A stretch of DNA of 7,324 nt from an uncultured Clostridium sp. (GCA_905192625.1 CAJJLI010000089.1:1-7324); one strand, 5' to 3'. Numbered from the stretch's first letter, positions 1 to 6,135 are shown. Numbers and translations are program-made. The notes: generated from the sequence alone by a model not told the origin.

Positions 1-1286
1 TAGAAAAATACAGTAAGCCTGAGAATCTTGCTAAGCTTTTAGAAGAAGGGGACGAGTCCATTACTGCTGAGAGTTTAAAAGAGGAATGCGAAGCAGTTTA
101 TCAGGATATTGTAGAAATGAAGAAAGATGGAAATCTATTTACAGAGGACATCTATGAAGAGTACATTAGTGGATTTAAAAAACGAGAAACCGTAGTAAAA
201 GCTCTTTGTTTGCATATTGCTCATGATTGTAATCTTGCTTGTCGCTATTGCTTTGCGGAAGAAGGAGAATATCACGGTAGACGTGCGTTAATGAGCTATG
301 AAGTTGGAAAAGAGGCTCTTGACTTCTTAATTGCAAATTCCGGAAATCGTAAGAATCTAGAAGTGGATTTCTTTGGTGGAGAACCACTTATGAATTTCCA
401 AGTTGTAAAAGATCTGGTTGCTTATGGTAGAGAACAAGAAAAAATTCATAATAAAAAATTCCGTTTTACATTAACTACAAACGGAGTATTACTAAATGAT
501 GACATCATGGAATTTGCCAACAAAGAAATGAGCAATGTGGTTTTAAGCATCGACGGAAGAAAAGAAGTGAATGATAAAATGCGCCCATTCCGTAACGGAG
601 CAGGTAGTTATGACTTAATTATTCCTAAGTTTAAGAAATTTGCAGATAGTAGAAATCAAACAAATTATTATGTAAGAGGAACATTTACTCACAATAATTT
701 AGATTTTGCAGAGGATGTTAAGCACTTAGCTGAATTAGGATTTAAGCAAATTTCTGTTGAACCAGTAGTAGCACAGCCAGAAGAAGAATATTCACTTAAA
801 GTTGAAGATCTTTCAAAATGTATGGAGGAATATGATAAACTTGCTAAATACATTATTGAAACACGTAAAGAAGGAAAGTGGTTTAACTTTTTCCATTTTA
901 TGCTTGATTTAAGTGGTGGTCCTTGTGTAGCAAAACGTTTGTCCGGATGCGGTTCAGGAACGGAATATTTGGCAGTAACCCCATGGGGTGATTTATATCC
1001 ATGCCATCAATTTGTTGGTGAGGAAGAATATTTACTTGGTAATGTTTACGAAGGCGTTAAAGCAACTGAAATTCGTGAAGAGTTTAAATGCAGCAATGTT
1101 TATTCAAAGAGTAAATGTAAAAACTGTTTTGCGAAGTTTTATTGCAGTGGTGGATGTGCTGCAAACGCATATAAATTCCATGGTGATATCAATGATGCAT
1201 ATGATATCGGTTGTGAACTTCAAAGAAAGCGTGTTGAATGTGCAATCATGATTAAAGCAGCGGAAGCTGAGTTAGGTCTTGAATAA
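1..1286 (+). CDS. scfB: SCIFF-peptide maturase (radical SAM/SPASM thioether-forming enzyme), 5'-truncated by window
   Basis: This cytosolic iron-sulfur enzyme installs Cys-to-Thr type thioether cross-links in SCIFF, a small six-cysteine ribosomal peptide. The frame is open to the left edge (first full codon at base 3), so the ATG at 117 is internal: the 38 codons before it read as maturase N-terminal sequence. About 427 codons are visible; the family is usually around 450, so a few dozen are missing. Numbering from Met-117, the radical SAM motif is C38-x3-C42-x2-C45 (DCNLACRYCF), followed by the SAM-binding FFGGEP (85-90). The C-terminal SPASM domain carries C270, C278, C296, then C334-x2-C337-x5-C343-x3-C347, then C366, enough for two auxiliary [4Fe-4S] clusters. 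In relatives the SCIFF precursor gene lies just upstream, here off the window. Sequence identity to the family is strong and I see no damage. Confidence 0.94.
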   Translation, partial: EKYSKPENLAKLLEEGDESITAESLKEECEAVYQDIVEMKKDGNLFTEDIYEEYISGFKKRETVVKALCLHIAHDCNLACRYCFAEEGEYHGRRALMSYEVGKEALDFLIANSGNRKNLEVDFFGGEPLMNFQVVKDLVAYGREQEKIHNKKFRFTLTTNGVLLNDDIMEFANKEMSNVVLSIDGRKEVNDKMRPFRNGAGSYDLIIPKFKKFADSRNQTNYYVRGTFTHNNLDFAEDVKHLAELGFKQISVEPVVAQPEEEYSLKVEDLSKCMEEYDKLAKYIIETRKEGKWFNFFHFMLDLSGGPCVAKRLSGCGSGTEYLAVTPWGDLYPCHQFVGEEEYLLGNVYEGVKATEIREEFKCSNVYSKSKCKNCFAKFYCSGGCAANAYKFHGDINDAYDIGCELQRKRVECAIMIKAAEAELGLE

Positions 1287-1308
1287 TTATTTTTAAGTAT
1301 AAAAAAGC

Positions 1309-1354
1309 GAGCATGTATGATCTTAGGTAACTCTGATATATATGCTCTTTTTTT
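1309..1354 (+). terminator. Intrinsic terminator of the SCIFF maturase gene
   Basis: GAGCATGTAT (1309-1318) pairs with ATATATGCTC (1338-1347), ten pairs including one G-U, and is followed at once by seven T (1348-1354). It lies 22 bases after the stop codon. It separates the maturase transcript from recJ. Confidence 0.85.
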
Positions 1355-1581
1355 ATTTCTAAGAAATACCGAGCTATTTTAAAGTGGAAAGTAATGAATT
1401 TTTTAGAAGCCTCATAGCGAATGGAAAAAAGTAATCATTTCCTGACAGCCCATTCGTTTAAGTATTTAAGGGGATTAGGAAAAAATTGAATTTGATTACT
1501 AAGTTGAAATAAAGGGTATTTCATGTTATCTTTAAATGTAGAATTGTGATATTTTATGTTAGATAATGAAGAATCTATGAA
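1355..1581. other. Gene-free intergenic stretch with two small inverted repeats
   Basis: No credible coding sequence on either strand. Two short perfect inverted repeats are present: CGAATGG (1418-1424) with CCATTCG (1450-1456), 25-base loop; and TGAAATA (1505-1511) with TATTTCA (1517-1523), loop AAGGG. Neither has a T tract, so they are not terminators. A GATAAT at 1562-1567 could be a -10 element for recJ, but no acceptable -35 lies 16-18 bases upstream. I recognise no riboswitch class. Confidence 0.4.
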
Positions 1582-1684
1582 GTACAGATAGGATTGGTTG
1601 ACTACACACAAATAGTGAGAAGTATAGAAAAATCAACAACCTTCCTAATTTTTTGTACTGGGTTTGTACAGATAGGAATAAATT
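1582..1684 (+). promoter_or_regulatory. recJ leader: 12-base direct repeat and two mutually exclusive hairpins around the RBS
   Basis: GTACAGATAGGA occurs at 1582-1593 and again at 1666-1677; the second copy supplies the recJ Shine-Dalgarno AGGA (1674-1677, 7 bases before ATG). Between them lies TTCCTA (1642-1647). It can pair with TAGGAA (1673-1678), hiding the RBS, with an inner helix TGTAC (1654-1658)/GTACA (1666-1670). Alternatively TCCTA (1643-1647) pairs with the upstream TAGGA (1589-1593), reinforced by GGTTG (1596-1600)/CAACC (1637-1641), which frees the RBS. The pairings are seen; a regulatory role is inference. A possible promoter inside this stretch (TTGACT 1598-1603, TATAGA 1623-1628) has a 19-base spacer; if used, it would remove the upstream hairpin from the RNA. 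Confidence 0.4.
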
Positions 1685-3463
1685 ATGAAAGAAAAATGGA
1701 TTTTAGAAACGAAAAAGGCAGATTTTAATGCCATCGGTAAAAAATATAATATAAATCCTGTATTAGCCCGTATCATGGTGAATCGGGGAATTACACAGGA
1801 AGACCAAATTAGGAAGTATTTATATGGAAGTTATGAAGATATGCATAACCCAAGAGAAATGAAGGATCTAGAAAAATCGGTTGATATGCTTATCCATGCC
1901 ATAAATGCTAAGGAATTAATAACCATTGCAACGGATTTTGATAACGATGGTTTATTGTCTGGGCATACCTTGCACACAGCTATTTTACGCATTGGCGGAA
2001 GGGCAAAAGTGGATGCTCCAAATAGAGTTTTAGAAGGCTATGGACTTAATCGTCGTATTGTTGACGACGCGCTTTTAGAAGGTAGTAAATTTATAATTAC
2101 CTGTGACAATGGTATTGCTGCATTTGATGCAATTGAATATGCAAAGTCCTTAGGATTTACAGTGATTGTTACAGATCATCATGAGATACCGTTTGAAGAA
2201 GATGCACAGGGCATAAGGCATTTTTTATTGCCTAAGGCGGACGCAATTGTTAACCCGAAGCAAAGTGATTGCCAGTATCCATTCAAAGGCTTGTGTGGGG
2301 CTGGGGTGGTATTTAAACTAATACAAGTTCTATATGAGGAGTATGAAATTCCAAGGGAAGAATTATATGAGTTATTGGAATTTACAGCCATAGCGACTGT
2401 TGCAGATGTTATGGATTTGGTAGATGAAAATCGTATTATTGTTAAAAAAGGGCTGGAACGAATCAAGCATACAAAGAATCTCGGTTTGAATGCTCTCATT
2501 GAAGAAAATAAAATACAAAGTGATAAAATAAGTGCCTACCATATAGGGTTTATTATCGGGCCTTGTTTTAATGCTGCAGGAAGACTAGAAACTGTCCAAC
2601 TGGCATTTGATCTATTACAGGCGAAAACAATAGAGGAAGCAAAGAAGCTTGCAGTGGAGCTAAAAGAACTAAATGACAGTAGAAAAGATCTTACACTAAA
2701 AGGAGTTGAACAAGCATTTGCATTGATCGATTCCACGGACTTGAAAAATGATAAAGTATTGTTAGTAAAACTAAAAGATACTCATGAAAGTTTGGTTGGT
2801 ATTATTGCTGGTCGAGTGCGTGAAATGTATCATAAACCAGCAATCGTATTTACGGACGTAAAAGATGGTCTAAAAGGTTCGGGCAGATCCATAGAAGCCT
2901 ATGATATGTTTGAAGAACTGACAAGATGCAAACATCTACTTACTAAATTCGGTGGTCATAAGATGGCAGCAGGTCTTTCTTTAAAAGAAGAGAATTTTGA
3001 AGAACTAAGAAGAAAATTAAATAAAGAAACTACATTAACAGACGAAGACTTCATTCCGCTCATTCGTATTGATGTTCCTATGCCAATTGGATATATTACT
3101 CAGAGATTTGTTGATGAACTAGAGTTATTGGAACCGTTTGGAAAGGGAAATTCGAAACCGATTTTTGCAGAACAGCATTTTACAATTTGTAGTGGCAAAA
3201 TTCTCGGAAAAAACCAGAATGTATTGAAAATGATTGTAATGAATGCAGAAGGCTCAGTTATTGAGGCACTTTATTTTGGAGATATTGATGAGTTCAATAC
3301 ATTTTTGACCAATGAATTCGGAGAAGTGAATGTTTCTAATATGTACAAAGGTAGAAATTCAAACATCGACGTTGCGTTTACCTATTATCCAAGTATCAAT
3401 GAATACATGGGAAATAAGACAACACAGATTATCATACAAAATTATTGCAGAATAAAGCGCTAA
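1685..3463 (+). CDS. recJ: Single-stranded-DNA-specific exonuclease, RecJ/DHH family
   Basis: A RecJ-type 5'-to-3' nuclease for single-stranded DNA, acting in recombination and repair in the cytosol with metal ions held by the DHH domain. In order: DHH motif I TDFDNDG (83-89; D84, D86, D88), motif II TCDNG (139-143; D141), motif III TDHH (163-166), the LCGAG turn (203-207), TVADV (238-242; D241), NAAGR (296-300), the DHHA1 region with GIIAGRV (372-378), GSGRS (398-402) and FGGHKMAAGLSL (422-433), and a C-terminal OB-like part opening with LEPFGKGN (482-489). At 592 residues it is full length for a bacterial RecJ core. The usual PRINAAGR reads PCFNAAGR here. The start ATG has AGGA 7 bases upstream. 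Clostridia often carry a second, longer RecJ, so this may be one of two paralogues; that cannot be seen here. Confidence 0.92.
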   Translation: MKEKWILETKKADFNAIGKKYNINPVLARIMVNRGITQEDQIRKYLYGSYEDMHNPREMKDLEKSVDMLIHAINAKELITIATDFDNDGLLSGHTLHTAILRIGGRAKVDAPNRVLEGYGLNRRIVDDALLEGSKFIITCDNGIAAFDAIEYAKSLGFTVIVTDHHEIPFEEDAQGIRHFLLPKADAIVNPKQSDCQYPFKGLCGAGVVFKLIQVLYEEYEIPREELYELLEFTAIATVADVMDLVDENRIIVKKGLERIKHTKNLGLNALIEENKIQSDKISAYHIGFIIGPCFNAAGRLETVQLAFDLLQAKTIEEAKKLAVELKELNDSRKDLTLKGVEQAFALIDSTDLKNDKVLLVKLKDTHESLVGIIAGRVREMYHKPAIVFTDVKDGLKGSGRSIEAYDMFEELTRCKHLLTKFGGHKMAAGLSLKEENFEELRRKLNKETTLTDEDFIPLIRIDVPMPIGYITQRFVDELELLEPFGKGNSKPIFAEQHFTICSGKILGKNQNVLKMIVMNAEGSVIEALYFGDIDEFNTFLTNEFGEVNVSNMYKGRNSNIDVAFTYYPSINEYMGNKTTQIIIQNYCRIKR

Positions 3464-3484
3464 GAATATACAAAATCTAAAATG

Positions 3485-3533
3485 AATGATAAAATAATAA
3501 TAGAATAATTCCTGTGTAAAAATATTTATCATT
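3485..3533 (+). repeat. Nine-base perfect inverted repeat after recJ
   Basis: AATGATAAA (3485-3493) and TTTATCATT (3525-3533) pair perfectly around a 31-base A/T-rich loop, 22 bases after the recJ stop. All but one pair are A-U and only a short mixed T run (3535-3537) follows, so it would be a weak terminator at best. A second weak hairpin, CTACC (3570-3574)/GGTAG (3589-3593), precedes a T6 run at 3602-3607, but the 8-base gap is poor for termination. Confidence 0.3.
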
Positions 3534-3626
3534 GTTTCTAGGGGTTATAAGAAACATATAGAGTAGAAACTACCCATAAAATTAAAGTGGTAGCTATAAG
3601 ATTTTTTCATTGGAATCTTGACTGAA

Positions 3627-3654
3627 TTAACATAGAAAGGTCTGCTTTTATAAA
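3627..3654 (+). promoter_or_regulatory. Probable sigma-A-type promoter for the 103-residue protein gene
   Basis: TTAACA at 3627-3632 (5 of 6 to TTGACA), 16-base spacer, TATAAA at 3649-3654 (5 of 6 to TATAAT). Transcription would begin near 3661, leaving a leader of about 17 bases that holds the RBS. This suggests the small gene is its own unit rather than a tail of recJ. Confidence 0.5.
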
Positions 3655-3677
3655 ATATAGCAGTAAAAAGGGAAATT

Positions 3678-3989
3678 ATGCAAGAAGAATTGATGAATAA
3701 AAATACCGATTTAAAAGAATTATTTGTGCAACAAAAGTATGAAGAAATGATTGAATTTTTAGATGCATTAACAAATGATGAAAAACTAGAATTGGTACAT
3801 TTTAATATGGATGTTATTAACAAATATTATGATTCCGGGAAGTACGATTTAATAAGACAATATCTAACCTTTGTAGCATTTTGTAGTTTTATTTTTGAAT
3901 ATTGTGCGAAAAGCGGTCTATTAGAGGAGACAAAGGTAGAAGAGTGGAATACCTTATTTGCAAATATTTTTGAAATTGTGAAACGATAA
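3678..3989 (+). CDS. Small unrecognised helical protein (103 residues), possible TPR-like repeat
   Basis: I do not recognise this protein. It is soluble-looking, rich in Glu, Lys, Leu and Phe, with no signal peptide and no clear membrane segment (the VAFCSFIFEYC stretch, 66-76, is too short and is followed by charged residues). Two segments resemble each other: QQKYEEMIEFLDAL (18-31) and SGKYDLIRQYLTFV (53-66), in the spirit of the K-Y-x-x-A-I-x-x-L pattern of TPR-like helical hairpins, which would suggest a protein-binding role; this is inference. There are two cysteines (C69, C76) and no catalytic motif. AAAAAGGGA ends 4 bases before the ATG as the likely RBS; Met-6 is a possible alternative start. 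It has its own promoter just upstream and a long hairpin terminator 40 bases downstream, supporting a real single-gene unit. Confidence 0.72.
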   Translation: MQEELMNKNTDLKELFVQQKYEEMIEFLDALTNDEKLELVHFNMDVINKYYDSGKYDLIRQYLTFVAFCSFIFEYCAKSGLLEETKVEEWNTLFANIFEIVKR

Positions 3990-4022
3990 CATTTTATCTA
4001 TTAGTTATAGAATGAAATGGAT

Positions 4023-4121
4023 AAAAAAGAAGCGATATGGAGAGTGAATTGACCCAAAAAACTTAGATCTGAAAATCTAAGGATTGGGAGGTCAGTTTAA
4101 TCTTTTCATATTGCTTCTTTT
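4023..4121 (+). terminator. Long stacked hairpin between convergent genes (probable terminator)
   Basis: Three helices stack almost without a break: 4029-4044 with 4102-4117 (16 pairs), a two-base bulge at 4100-4101, 4045-4054 with 4090-4099 (10 pairs), an asymmetric internal loop (4055-4061/4082-4089), then CTTAGAT (4062-4068) with ATCTAAG (4075-4081), loop CTGAAA. A run of A (4023-4028) and TTTT (4118-4121) flank it, so it could stop transcription from both convergent genes. Five of 33 pairs are G-U in the + strand RNA; in the - strand RNA these become A-C mismatches, so the + RNA folds better. It is much longer than a normal terminator. Confidence 0.7.
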
Positions 4122-4223
4122 CTTATTTGACTAGAGAATGCGCGTGAATATTGATACAGCAGTGGAAGCTGCTACGTCTTAAAAATCTCAATTGTGTAAG
4201 AATATACGTGTAATTACAATGAT

Positions 4224-5030
4224 TTAGTCGATACGACGAAGTAAATTGGAAGACAATAATGCAGGTCGTAATGCCATATACAAAATAACTGCTACAATAA
4301 CAGCGGCAATTGCATTAACAAAGGTGGTACTTGCACCAATCTTAGCCCAAACAGAAGCAACGTCAGCGGGAATATTTAAAACATAACGTTTGTAAAAATA
4401 ACCTACAAGTGGATCAGCAATGACGTTAAAGGCCATGCCACAGGTAGAAGATAAAATAGCGATACGAAGGATTTTCTTCTTATTGTGTTCTTTACTAATG
4501 TGAAACACTTTATGGGCAACAAAACCAACGATTAGACCGATACATAATTTTAAAATTAAAGTTTTCGGTGCGCTTGTCACATAGTCAGAGGTTAAGTCTG
4601 CTATGGTCATTCCTATGGAACCTGCAAGGCCTCCCCATAACCCACCGAGTAATAATGCTGCCAATACGCAGAAGGTGTTACCAATATGAAGTGCTGTTTT
4701 TTCAGTCCCCACTGGAATTGGTATTTTAAAATACTGAAATCCAATGTAGCAAAGAGCAGCAAGCAATGCGGCTTGAGTTATTGTAATGACACGGTCTGTT
4801 TGGGATATTTTTATTTCTTCGGTTTTCTTGGTGCTACGGTAGAAGCCCGTCACTATTAAAATGGCTCCTATGGTTAGGGCAATTAAACCATAGATAATTG
4901 TTGTATCTTTCGCAGTGACACCGCTTTCTACTTTACTTGAATAACCGTAAACGAGTAACGCAAAAGAGATAGCTGTGATAAGTAATCCAAGGATTACATT
5001 CCATTGTTTTTTTAAACGTTCTGTATTCAT
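4224..5030 (-). CDS. ECF transporter S component (substrate-binding membrane protein), substrate unknown
   Basis: An integral membrane protein of the energy-coupling-factor vitamin transporter type, which binds a micronutrient and hands it to a shared ECF module (T protein plus two ATPases, not in this window). The S-component core is about residues 80-255: an opening helix with the A-rich TQAALLAALCYIGF (85-98) and IPIP (103-106), then LHIGNTFCVLAALLLGG (114-130), GGLAGSIGMTIADL (133-146), SAPKTLILK (153-161), a helix near 188-210 with FNVIADP, and a last helix near 235-254. Two extra hydrophobic segments (about 12-30 and 44-63) precede the core, so 268 residues is long for a family whose members often have 170-200. 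The start ATG has GGAGGG 4 bases upstream. No riboswitch is visible ahead of it, so the ligand cannot be read from regulation. It lies near thiT but is separated from it by a terminator and its own promoter. Confidence 0.85.
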   Translation of the reverse strand: MNTERLKKQWNVILGLLITAISFALLVYGYSSKVESGVTAKDTTIIYGLIALTIGAILIVTGFYRSTKKTEEIKISQTDRVITITQAALLAALCYIGFQYFKIPIPVGTEKTALHIGNTFCVLAALLLGGLWGGLAGSIGMTIADLTSDYVTSAPKTLILKLCIGLIVGFVAHKVFHISKEHNKKKILRIAILSSTCGMAFNVIADPLVGYFYKRYVLNIPADVASVWAKIGASTTFVNAIAAVIVAVILYMALRPALLSSNLLRRID

Positions 5031-5120
5031 AATTCCCTCCTGGTAGTATGTAAAACTAGTATAATCGATAAAATGTAGATAGCTTTATCTGAAATTTTTG
5101 ATAGACGTTGGAAATATAAG

Positions 5121-5130
5121 CTTAGCTAAG
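5121..5130. promoter_or_regulatory. Ten-base perfect palindrome at the S-component transcription start (operator candidate)
   Basis: CTTAGCTAAG is its own reverse complement and, after one mismatch on each side, the flanking AA/TT also match. It sits just downstream of the proposed -10 element, over the predicted start of transcription, a classic position for a repressor. I do not recognise the binding protein. Confidence 0.35.
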
Positions 5131-5134
5131 TTTC

Positions 5135-5164
5135 ATTATCCGTATATTACCATTTAACTGGCAA
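5135..5164 (-). promoter_or_regulatory. Probable promoter of the ECF S-component gene
   Basis: Read on the - strand: TTGCCA (5164-5159, 5 of 6 to TTGACA), 18-base spacer, GATAAT (5140-5135, 5 of 6). Transcription would start near 5128, giving a leader of about 98 bases. In that leader I see only a small AGATA/TATCT hairpin and no known riboswitch. Confidence 0.45.
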
Positions 5165-5196
5165 GGGGGAAATGTCCAGTCGAGGAGTTTTTAACC

Positions 5197-5406
5197 ATGC
5201 CAGATTATGTCGGTAGATGTGCAGTTTTTAAAGCTGTTAACGAGTCAATATATCATAATGATCATATAATCCGTGTGCACTTCAATGAAAATGTATTGGA
5301 AGGACAGTTTGCAAGTTGGAACGAAAAAGGGTGTATAAGGGATTCGTTTAAAATAAAAAAATGGCTGCCACAGCGATTTTTAATCGTTATGGGACAGCCA
5401 TTTTAA
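5197..5406 (+). CDS. Doubtful small ORF (69 codons) ending inside the thiT terminator
   Basis: An ORF with a plausible RBS (AGGAG at 5183-5187, 9 bases before ATG) and unremarkable codons, but with no recognisable family. Its last 16 or so residues (from KKWLPQ onward) are simply the translation of the thiT terminator hairpin. No good + strand promoter lies upstream, and that upstream stretch is the promoter of the divergent S-component gene. It could be a short real peptide, a decayed gene remnant, or chance. I see no membrane segment or motif. Without it, the stretch 5165-5357 holds nothing I can name. Confidence 0.25.
   Translation: MPDYVGRCAVFKAVNESIYHNDHIIRVHFNENVLEGQFASWNEKGCIRDSFKIKKWLPQRFLIVMGQPF
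5358..5404 (-). terminator. Intrinsic terminator of thiT
   Basis: On the - strand AAAATGGCTG (5404-5395) pairs with CAGCCATTTT (5367-5358), ten perfect pairs. Inner helices form between CCAT (5393-5390) or its neighbours and GTGG, and between CGA (5386-5384) and TCG (5376-5374). A T-rich tail follows (the + strand A run 5354-5360). It begins 13 bases after the thiT stop. The + strand version has only TTTT and would be weaker. Confidence 0.85.
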
Positions 5407-5416
5407 TTATATCTGT

Positions 5417-6100
5417 TTATTCTATAACCATTGTTTTTACATGTGTTAATGCACGAGAGATGGATGGAACAACTAGTAATATCACAGTTATAATTGCTTC
5501 TGGAATTATGTACATTCCATTGTAAGTTAAGGAGTAGACAGGGGCGCTCATTCCAGATCCTTCTGCGTAGGATGCAAAGAATATTAGGCCAGATAAAAAG
5601 GAGAAGAAATAACGTCCAAGAACTCCTGTGATATAACCTTTTATAAGTCCATTCTTTTTATTTGAAAAAATTCCTGACAAACCAAGTGCACCAAATGCAA
5701 GAGGGTAATCAACAATCATCTGCACTGGTGTATAGAATACTGGATCAATTACAAATTGTAATAAGCCGTATGCTATGGCAGTGATTACACCAATTTTTGC
5801 ACCATACCAGTAACCAATCAATGTAATAAAAAACATACTAAATAAAGTGATAGAACCACCCATTGGTAATTCTAAGAATTTAAAGAAAGAAGTTACTAAG
5901 CTTAATGCCATAGCAAGTGCAGAAAACACAAGCTGTTTTGTAGAATAAGTTAGTGCTTTTTCTTTTTTCGGGCGTAATAATATTGCAACTACAATTAATA
6001 CGATAATTGCTGCGATAACAGTCATTACACCACTTGTTGTTAGTTGAAATACATTTTCATCCCAACTATTTGTTGTTGCTTTCGCTAGAAAATCAAACAT
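5417..6100 (-). CDS. thiT: ThiT, thiamine-binding S component of an ECF transporter
   Basis: A membrane protein that captures thiamine for import through a shared ECF ATPase module encoded elsewhere. ThiT hallmarks appear in order: the first core helix near residues 54-75, LPMGGSITLFSMF (78-90), the helix with YGLLQF (111-116), VQMIVDYPLAFGALGLSG (126-143), GRYFFSFLSGLIFF (162-175), and YSLTYNGMYIIPE (189-201), the last matching the Tyr and Asn that face the thiamine pocket in the family. An extra N-terminal membrane segment (about 24-43) followed by RPKKEK makes it 227 residues, longer than the roughly 180-190 of well-known ThiT proteins. Regulation by a TPP riboswitch immediately upstream agrees with the substrate. 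The His of the RY-x-x-H-x-x-SG segment in Bacillus ThiT is Ser-167 here. The SD AAGGAGGA precedes the ATG by 7 bases. It forms a single-gene unit with its own terminator. Confidence 0.93.
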   Translation of the reverse strand: MFDFLAKATTNSWDENVFQLTTSGVMTVIAAIIVLIVVAILLRPKKEKALTYSTKQLVFSALAMALSLVTSFFKFLELPMGGSITLFSMFFITLIGYWYGAKIGVITAIAYGLLQFVIDPVFYTPVQMIVDYPLAFGALGLSGIFSNKKNGLIKGYITGVLGRYFFSFLSGLIFFASYAEGSGMSAPVYSLTYNGMYIIPEAIITVILLVVPSISRALTHVKTMVIE

Positions 6101-6135
6101 AAAAAAATCCTCCTTATGATTTTAGCATAGGAGGG
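6101..6135 (-). promoter_or_regulatory. thiT expression platform: hairpin containing the SD, followed by U7
   Basis: On the - strand CCTCCTATG (6134-6126) pairs with CATAAGGAGG (6118-6109; one bulged A), loop CTAAAAT, followed by A and seven U (6107-6101) that run up to the thiT ATG. The right arm is the Shine-Dalgarno itself, so this hairpin could both block ribosome binding and end transcription just before the start codon. The left-arm CUCCUA (6133-6128) could instead pair with UAGGGG (6238-6233) at the 5' edge of the aptamer, a plausible ligand-free alternative fold. Confidence 0.7.

Noticed and set aside
117..119. ATG at 117 as start of the SCIFF maturase
   Set aside because: The frame is open to the left edge and the 38 upstream codons fit the family's N-terminal region, and no RBS precedes this ATG; it is an internal methionine.
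988..1251. Overlapping + strand ORF inside the maturase gene
   Set aside because: It lies wholly inside a strongly conserved gene in another frame, with no RBS and low-complexity-like content; it is a shadow.
1418..1456. Inverted repeat CGAATGG/CCATTCG as a second terminator
   Set aside because: No T tract follows and the loop is 25 bases; the maturase already has a good terminator at 1309-1354.
1562..1567. GATAAT as the recJ -10 element
   Set aside because: No sequence resembling TTGACA lies 16-18 bases upstream, so the promoter cannot be supported from sequence alone, although a start here would suit the leader-switch idea.
2179..2736. Two - strand ORFs opposite recJ
   Set aside because: Both are Ser/Phe-rich reverse readings of the DHH gene with no RBS or recognisable protein; shadows.
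3545..3823. - strand ORF overlapping the promoter and start of the 103-residue gene
   Set aside because: Ser/Phe/Ile-rich reverse reading, no SD, and it conflicts with a better supported + strand gene and promoter.
4158..4173. AGCAG/CTGCT hairpin as the S-component terminator
   Set aside because: Only five pairs and no T tract on the - strand; the long hairpin at 4023-4121, with a T run on the - strand side, is the better candidate.
4209..4218. Palindrome TGTAATTACA as an operator
   Set aside because: It sits just past the stop codon of the - strand gene, in AT-rich DNA, not near any promoter; likely chance.
5031..5134. Riboswitch in the leader of the S-component gene
   Set aside because: About 98 bases with only a 5-pair AGATA/TATCT hairpin; none of the conserved cores of TPP, FMN, cobalamin, preQ1, THF or SAM switches is visible.
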